This document shows positions 59,639 to 64,000 of a stretch of 64,000 nucleotides of DNA, piece after piece. This DNA comes from Methanomicrobiales archaeon HGW-Methanomicrobiales-3 (GTDB lineage Archaea > Halobacteriota > Methanomicrobia > Methanomicrobiales > Methanospirillaceae), in NCBI GenBank assembly GCA_002839605.1, contig PGYK01000008.1, forward strand, positions 1 through 64,000. The letters are read 5' to 3'. The notes beneath the pieces are model-generated. The model saw only the letters and a program-made list of their open reading frames with translations. It did not search any database and was not told the origin of the DNA. Each line of letters starts with the position of its first letter. Position 1 is the stretch's first letter. Position numbers and translations under genes: made by a program.

Positions 59639-60153
59639 TTTTTTTTGCCCGGTTGAAATCTTTTTTAGAAACGCTCATTGGAATTTGTGAAGGTGACCCC
59701 CACTCTATCCCAGAGGGGGAGGCAGCCTGCGGGGGCGATCCCCTTGACCCCCAATTTTCATTTATAAAATCCCCAGCCTCGTTCCTGCTCCACGGGGCGA
59801 GGGTCGACGAGACCCCGAGCGCCCGTGGCTCTATCGCAATCGAATTTAAAAGAGTGGTAAGGTTTCCCCATGAAAAACACAATTTCCATAAGAATGGATT
59901 ATGGGGGCTGATGCCCCCATGCCCCCGGTTACGATTCTTGCCGCCGCCCCGAAGGGCACCCCGCGGCGGCCTCAATTCGGGTTCATATCATACCTGGTAA
60001 TCCACCCCCCCGTGCCGTACCGGGTCTCCGAGCCGGGGGATCCCCCAGGAAAAAGGGAGTGTTTTTCATCGTTCTGGTGTGAACCTGATCGATTCATGCC
60101 AGTTTCTCAAGAGCACCTTTTTTACAAACGGGGATGGCCAAAAAAATACTTAA
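59639..60153. other. GC-rich 515-base stretch with strong hairpins, no supported gene
   Basis: Several perfect dyads occur. GGGG-CGAT-CCCC lies at 59732-59743. ATGGGGGC-TGAT-GCCCCCAT lies at 59901-59920. CCGCCGC..GCGGCGG lies at 59941-59969, with an inner CCC-GAA-GGG. An AT-rich island (AATTTTCATTTATAAAAT) lies at about 59753-59770. Open frames on both strands read through these hairpins and have no family features. It may be a repeated intergenic element or a structured RNA gene. Confidence 0.45.
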
Positions 60154-61146
60154 TCAGTTCCGCTGTTTGTAGGGGAAGATCCGGTCGATGACGGTGTATG
60201 TCTCGCCCGTGTAGTACGTGACATTCACTTCGAGACGATCCGCATATTTCGTTCCCTGGAGTTCCGCACCCTCCCCGACAACGAGCGGCCTGAATGCCTG
60301 CACCAGCACCTGCCCGTCGGAACGGGTGAGGCGAACCGACACTTCGCGGACGGCCCGCTGCCCCTTGCCCCCGTTGAACAAGACCGTGACCATGCTGGTG
60401 ATGGGATCGCGTTCGGCCTGCAGCCAGATGCGGTAACTCTCCGGGGGCACCTGCGTGGGACGGGTAACGAAAACCGATGTGGTAACCACCCCGTCATCTT
60501 CAGCAATAGCGGGGGTTGGGGATGACGTAACAGGCAACGGAGTGGCTGCGGGAGTGTCTGCTGGTGCAGTAAAGATCCGAGTGAACGCGGGGGCCGGGCC
60601 ATTCACAAGTCCGGTCAGGACTACGGCCCCGAGAACGAGGCAGATGATGGCGACTATTACCAGAACAAGTGTTCTTTTTGGGATATGGCGGAGTGAGGGG
60701 GACGTCGGGATGCCTGGCTCCATCGAATCACCACATGGGGGGGCCGTTGTTATCCCGGTATCATCCGCACATTCCTCTTCCAATATCGGAGGATTGGCCG
60801 GGGGTTCGGCCTCCTCGTTTTCCGGTGCCAGCATGGCCGGGTGGACAAACTCGTCCTTTTTTGGGGCCTTCTTCTTTCCCCTGCGGCTTTTTCCTGATTT
60901 CTCTTTTTTGGAGCCGGCCGGTTCTTTTTCTTCCGGTCCGGGCGATTCGGGAGCGGTGCCAACCGGTGTACCGCAGGACTCGCAGAAGTTGGTGTCGGGA
61001 GCCAGCGGAAGGTGGCATTTTGCGCAGCTTGGCGGGGCGGTTACCCGTATCCCGCACGAATCGCAGAATGCGAGACCCGCCGGTACGGGTGTCCCGCAGT
61101 TGGGGCAGAATGTTACTTCTTTCTTTTTGCGTCTGAACAGTCCCAT
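60154..61146 (-). CDS. Double zinc-ribbon single-pass membrane protein
   Basis: A roughly 330-aa protein. The N-terminus MGLFRRKKKEVTFCPNCGTP starts two tandem zinc ribbons (CPNC..CDSC and CAKC..CESC, about residues 14-65). A Lys/Glu-rich linker (KKEKSGKSRRGKKKAPKK) and a Pro-rich part follow. One membrane helix (TLVLVIVAIICLVLGAVVL) lies at about 158-178, and an outer beta-rich domain (SYRIWLQAERDPITSMVTVL; VNVTYYTGETYTVIDRI) is last. ATG at 61146 is used; GTG at 61158 is an alternative start. Architecture resembles the product of 56173-57810. Function unknown. Confidence 0.76.
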   Translation of the reverse strand: MGLFRRKKKEVTFCPNCGTPVPAGLAFCDSCGIRVTAPPSCAKCHLPLAPDTNFCESCGTPVGTAPESPGPEEKEPAGSKKEKSGKSRRGKKKAPKKDEFVHPAMLAPENEEAEPPANPPILEEECADDTGITTAPPCGDSMEPGIPTSPSLRHIPKRTLVLVIVAIICLVLGAVVLTGLVNGPAPAFTRIFTAPADTPAATPLPVTSSPTPAIAEDDGVVTTSVFVTRPTQVPPESYRIWLQAERDPITSMVTVLFNGGKGQRAVREVSVRLTRSDGQVLVQAFRPLVVGEGAELQGTKYADRLEVNVTYYTGETYTVIDRIFPYKQRN

Positions 61147-61368
61147 GGGACCCGGCACCGCACTCCCGATATCGTGTGCTGCTCAGCGTTCGTTTTTCCA
61201 ACTATAAGACTTCGTTGAACCTGCAGGTTATACGAATGGCATTTTTTTGAACAAAAAACTCTGCAAGGACCCCCGGTTTTCGTGGAGCAAATCCTCATGC
61301 CGCCAAAAATTTTCACGCAATGAAATAAAATAACAGGAGAGCGCATCTGCTGTACAGGGTATGCCGCA

Positions 61369-62172
61369 ATGAAGATCGCAGTCTGTGGGAAAGGTGGCGT
61401 GGGCAAGACCTTTATTGCCGCAAGCCTGGCAGAACACTACGCAGCGTGTGGCCATGCCGTTCTTGCTATCGACGCTGATTCGAGCCCGAATCTTGCCCTC
61501 TCACTGGGACTCCCCCGCGAAGAAGCCTCCCGTATCGTTCCCGTAGCAGAGAACGAAGAACTCATCCGGCTCAAGACCGCAACAGAGTATTCCGGGGTCT
61601 TCCGGCTCACCTTCACCGTTGACGATATCATCGCAAAGTATGCAGAGAAAACCCCGGCAGGCCCGAATCTTCTGGTCATGGGTACCGTCAAGGCGATGGG
61701 ATCCGGCTGTACCTGCCCGGCCCATTCCGTGATAAAAGCCCTCATGCGCCATCTCGTGGTCGAGCGGGACGAGGTGGTCATCCTCGACATGGAAGCCGGC
61801 ATCGAGCATCTCGGGCGGGGCACCGCGGAGCACGTGGAGATCCTGCTGGTGATATCAGACGCGAACAGGAAGTCCCGCGAGACCGCGTCGGCCATCATCC
61901 GGCTTGCCCGCGAATCAGAAATCCACGATATCCGGCTTGTCGGGAACCGTGTTGCAACGCCCCGCGAAGAGGAGATCCTGAAGAGCTGTGCCCTGGAGAA
62001 CCAGGTACCGCTCGCTGCGCTCATCCCCTTTGACCGCAACGTTGCCGAAGCCGGTATTTCCGGTGAAGCGGTCAGAAACACGGGTGCCGGCGCACCTGCA
62101 TCGATCGCCCTGTTAGCACAAGATCTTGCAGGAACAAACGAGAAAAAATCATTGAGGAGAAGCCCGCAATGA
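61369..62172 (+). CDS. cooC: CooC-type nickel-insertion ATPase (CODH maturation)
   Basis: A 267-aa MinD/NifH-fold ATPase. The deviant Walker A motif is AVCGKGGVGKTFIAASLAEH with both signature Lys residues. A CxC pair in GSGCTCPAHSVIKALM matches the metal-binding motif of CooC, which loads nickel into carbon monoxide dehydrogenase. Walker B is VVILDMEAGIEHLGRG. The gene overlaps a second CooC-like gene by 4 bases and is followed by cdhA, the CODH subunit, fitting this role. CfbC was considered but lacks support (see rejected items). Confidence 0.87.
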   Translation: MKIAVCGKGGVGKTFIAASLAEHYAACGHAVLAIDADSSPNLALSLGLPREEASRIVPVAENEELIRLKTATEYSGVFRLTFTVDDIIAKYAEKTPAGPNLLVMGTVKAMGSGCTCPAHSVIKALMRHLVVERDEVVILDMEAGIEHLGRGTAEHVEILLVISDANRKSRETASAIIRLARESEIHDIRLVGNRVATPREEEILKSCALENQVPLAALIPFDRNVAEAGISGEAVRNTGAGAPASIALLAQDLAGTNEKKSLRRSPQ

Positions 62173-62936
62173 AGACGTTCGTGACCATGGGCCGGGGAGG
62201 AACCGGCAAGACGAGTTTCGTTGCCCTGATGGCAAAATACCTGATAGCGAAGAACGCAACCCCGATCCTTCTGGTTGATGCAGATCCCGACCAGAACCTT
62301 GCGGAGATGGTGGGAATCGACCCCGAATCATCCGGCCAGAAAACCATTGCCGAACTCCTCTCGGAGACCTTCATCGAGCGGGGCGGCACAACCGTTGGCG
62401 TTCCCCCCTCGCACCGGATCGAGAACCGGATCTGGGAGCAGGGCCTCTGCGAAGGGGACAACTTCGATCTCCTCTCGGTGGGCACCAAGTGGGTCGAGGG
62501 CTGTTACTGCCTGCCAGACGCGGCCCTCAAAAATGCCCTCGCCGCCATTACCCGGCAGTATCGTTACATCCTTATCGATTCGCCCGGAGGTCTCGAGCAC
62601 CTCAACCGGAAGATTGCAAGCAGCGTTGACACCATCTTTGACGTGATGGGCCCGTCGAGCAAATCATTCGCCCATGTCAAACGGGCACACCGGGTGATCC
62701 AGGAAGTCGGGATCACGTTTGACCAGTTTTACGTGATCGGCGGCTATGCATTCCCACGGGAACTGGATGCCCGGGCTTCTGAAGAGACGGGCCTCCCGTA
62801 CCTGGGTAAGATCGCACAGGACCCGCTTGTTGCCGGCCGCGTCCTCTCGGGTGAATCCCTCCTCGATATCCCGTCCACTTCACCGGCATACCAGTCCGTT
62901 GCTGCAATGCTCGATACCCTTCTCCTTCCGGATTAA
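62169..62936 (+). CDS. Second CooC-like ATPase with altered Walker A
   Basis: A 255-aa paralogue of the upstream gene. It has the CxC pair in EGCYCLPDAALKNALAAI and Walker B ILIDSPGGLEHLNRK. The Walker A loop reads TMGRGGTGKTSFVALM: the first, signature Lys of the deviant Walker A (KGG) is Arg here, while the second Lys is kept. In NifH/MinD-type ATPases the first Lys reaches into the partner subunit to activate hydrolysis, so this copy may need the upstream CooC as partner (inference). It overlaps that gene by 4 bases (ATGA). Confidence 0.82.
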   Translation: MKTFVTMGRGGTGKTSFVALMAKYLIAKNATPILLVDADPDQNLAEMVGIDPESSGQKTIAELLSETFIERGGTTVGVPPSHRIENRIWEQGLCEGDNFDLLSVGTKWVEGCYCLPDAALKNALAAITRQYRYILIDSPGGLEHLNRKIASSVDTIFDVMGPSSKSFAHVKRAHRVIQEVGITFDQFYVIGGYAFPRELDARASEETGLPYLGKIAQDPLVAGRVLSGESLLDIPSTSPAYQSVAAMLDTLLLPD

Positions 62937-62950
62937 AAGAAAAAATCCCT

Positions 62951-62967
62951 CCGGTTTTTTCAACCGG
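62951..62967 (+). terminator. Hairpin terminator candidate
   Basis: CCGGTT (62951-62956), loop TTTTC and AACCGG (62962-62967) form a perfect 6-bp stem 15 bases after the second CooC-like stop. With T residues within the loop it may slow polymerase and separate the ATPase pair from cdhA. Confidence 0.4.
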
Positions 62968-62992
62968 CTGGTGTCGAAGTCTCTTCAATACA

Positions 62993-63001
62993 CTTATATT
63001 T
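62993..63001 (+). promoter_or_regulatory. Putative TATA box for cdhA
   Basis: CTTATATTT lies about 50 bases upstream of the cdhA start codon, placing transcription start near 63022-63026. Suggests cdhA also has its own promoter separate from the CooC pair. Confidence 0.45.
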
Positions 63002-63044
63002 GGTATCTTTCAATTACTAACGTATAGCTGTCGGGGGCAAAGAC

Positions 63045-64000
63045 GTGAGCAGGAAAGGGGTCAGTTTCAGGGCAAAAGAGATCAATTCTGACGTGGCACA
63101 GATCCGCGATCTCAGCATCTCCATTGGTGCAATCCATGAAGAGCGATGGGACGAAAGAATGGGCCCGACCCCGTTTCCTTCGCTCTCCACCCTCCGATCC
63201 TGGGATCACCTTCTCCTGAACCGGTACAAGCCCTTCTACCTCCCGTTCTGCGATCTCTGCTGCCTCTGCACGTACGGCAAGTGCGATCTCACGGGAACAA
63301 AACGCGGTGCCTGCGGGATAACGATGCCCGCCCAGCAGTCCCGGATGGTGCTCATCGCTGCCTGTATCGGAGCCGCCACCCACACCAGCCACGCCCGTCA
63401 CCTCCTCACCCATGTCATCGAAGAGTTCGGCCGCGACTGCCTCATCAATGTCGGCGGCACCAGCGTTGAGGTTGAAGCCCCGATCTCCCGGCTTGTCTGC
63501 GGGGTGAAACCCGAGACGCTTGGCGATCTCGAACCGGTCCTCGATTACTGCGAGAACCAGATAACCCAGCTCCTTGCGGTAACCCATACCGGCCAGGAGG
63601 GCAGCAACCTTGACTTTGAGTCCAAGGTCTTCCATGCCGGCATGGTCGATCACGTTGGCATGGAGGTAGCCGATATCGCCCAGATCTCGGCGCTCGGGTT
63701 TCCCAAGGCCGACCCCGTCTCCTCTATGGCCGATCTCGGCCTTGGCACTGTTGACACAACAAAACCGGTCATCCTTGTCATCGGGCACAACGTGCCCCCG
63801 GCAACGAGCATCATCGACTATCTCCGGACAAACGGCATCCTCTCCGAGGTCGAGGTCACCGGCATCTGCTGCACCGCGCTTGACGTGACCCGGTACTCGG
63901 ACCGGGCAAAGATCGTCGGTCCCATCTCGTGGCAGCTCCGGTATATCCGGAGCGGGGTGCCGGACGTGGTTGTCATTGACGAACAGTGCGTCCGTACCGA
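63045..64000 (+). CDS. cdhA: CODH/ACS (ACDS) complex alpha subunit CdhA, 5' part
   Basis: The first 318 codons of the nickel-iron carbon monoxide dehydrogenase subunit of the acetyl-CoA decarbonylase/synthase complex, cut by the window end. It begins MSRKGVSFRAKEINSDVAQI with a GTG start and contains FCDLCCLCTYGKCDLTG then RGACGI, the Cys set for the B- and D-type iron-sulfur clusters. QQSRMVLIAACIGAATHTSH and VILVIGHNVPPATSIIDYLR also match CODH. The remaining cluster C ligands lie beyond the window. The CooC pair upstream fits its nickel need. Confidence 0.92.
   Translation, partial: MSRKGVSFRAKEINSDVAQIRDLSISIGAIHEERWDERMGPTPFPSLSTLRSWDHLLLNRYKPFYLPFCDLCCLCTYGKCDLTGTKRGACGITMPAQQSRMVLIAACIGAATHTSHARHLLTHVIEEFGRDCLINVGGTSVEVEAPISRLVCGVKPETLGDLEPVLDYCENQITQLLAVTHTGQEGSNLDFESKVFHAGMVDHVGMEVADIAQISALGFPKADPVSSMADLGLGTVDTTKPVILVIGHNVPPATSIIDYLRTNGILSEVEVTGICCTALDVTRYSDRAKIVGPISWQLRYIRSGVPDVVVIDEQCVRT

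Noticed and set aside
59622-59975. Minus-strand frame of 117 codons in the GC-rich hairpin region
   Set aside because: Gly/Pro/Ser-rich readthrough of perfect hairpins with no domain; the region looks like a repeat or RNA.
61369-62172. Considered as CfbC, the NifH-like partner of CfbD
   Set aside because: It has the CxC motif and a CooC-like layout, sits with a second CooC-like gene before cdhA, and lacks the spaced single Cys pair expected for a NifH-type bridging cluster.

Overview
The window comes from a hydrogenotrophic methanogenic euryarchaeon, most likely of the order Methanomicrobiales (Methanoregula-like; this placement is inference, not tested). Support comes from genes for coenzyme F430 (cfbA, cfbE, cfbD, cfbB), coenzyme F420 (cofE), a methanogenesis-marker-9 protein, hydrogenase maturation (hypC, hypA, hypE), the start of an acetyl-CoA decarbonylase/synthase alpha subunit (cdhA), archaeal replication proteins (PCNA, PriL), a proteasome beta subunit, Alba, S17e, Sec61 beta, RaSEA and a CdrS-FtsZ pair. 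Genes are dense and housekeeping in character. I see no insertion sequence, prophage, CRISPR array or rRNA operon. There are two tRNA genes, Ser(TGA) and Glu(TTC).

Layout. 0-7.5 kb: two small hypothetical genes, a riboflavin-pathway reductase, SppA, convergent truD/pth2, a methyltransferase, a UbiA prenyltransferase and a glycosyltransferase. 7.6-13.5 kb: a Ca2+-type P-ATPase, DedA, a small zinc protein, cofE meeting sec61-beta tail to tail, and an amidohydrolase. 13.5-19.6 kb: UspA, a four-CBS protein, proteasome beta, the termination nuclease aCPSF1/FttA, an MFS transporter and a TPR surface protein. 19.6-24 kb (minus strand): M20 peptidase, a hypothetical gene, a gene-poor stretch with an inverted repeat, a decayed MntA/HepT toxin-antitoxin relic, moaA and rlmE. 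24-31.7 kb: pcn-priL, an HD protein, a ThiN-like protein, S17e, dapA-dapB-ferredoxin-asd, Alba and a secreted protein.

32-44.4 kb: DUF373 and coiled-coil proteins, ftsZ with its ribbon-helix-helix partner behind a strikingly phased operator, cobalamin genes (threonine-phosphate decarboxylase, cobY), an ornithine cyclodeaminase-type LOR/SDH protein, RaSEA, tRNA-Ser, hypCAE and a frameshifted histidine kinase. 44.6-51.6 kb: DUF447/CitG-like/marker-9 genes on the minus strand, divergent from the F430 cluster. 51.7-61.2 kb: ilvE, a large response regulator with an internally duplicated PAS-PH module, tRNA-Glu, two zinc-ribbon membrane proteins and serS. 61.3-64 kb: two overlapping CooC-like nickel-insertion ATPases followed by cdhA, which runs off the window.

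A nickel theme recurs: F430 synthesis, hydrogenase maturation and CODH nickel insertion are all encoded here. The most notable signals are the 11-bp-phased TATGTC array upstream of cdrS-ftsZ, the collapsed MntA-HepT fusion relic, the histone-H1-like tail on DapA, the second CooC that lacks the signature lysine of the deviant Walker A motif, and the duplicated PAS-PH module. I did not find a clearly new multi-gene defence or metabolic system.
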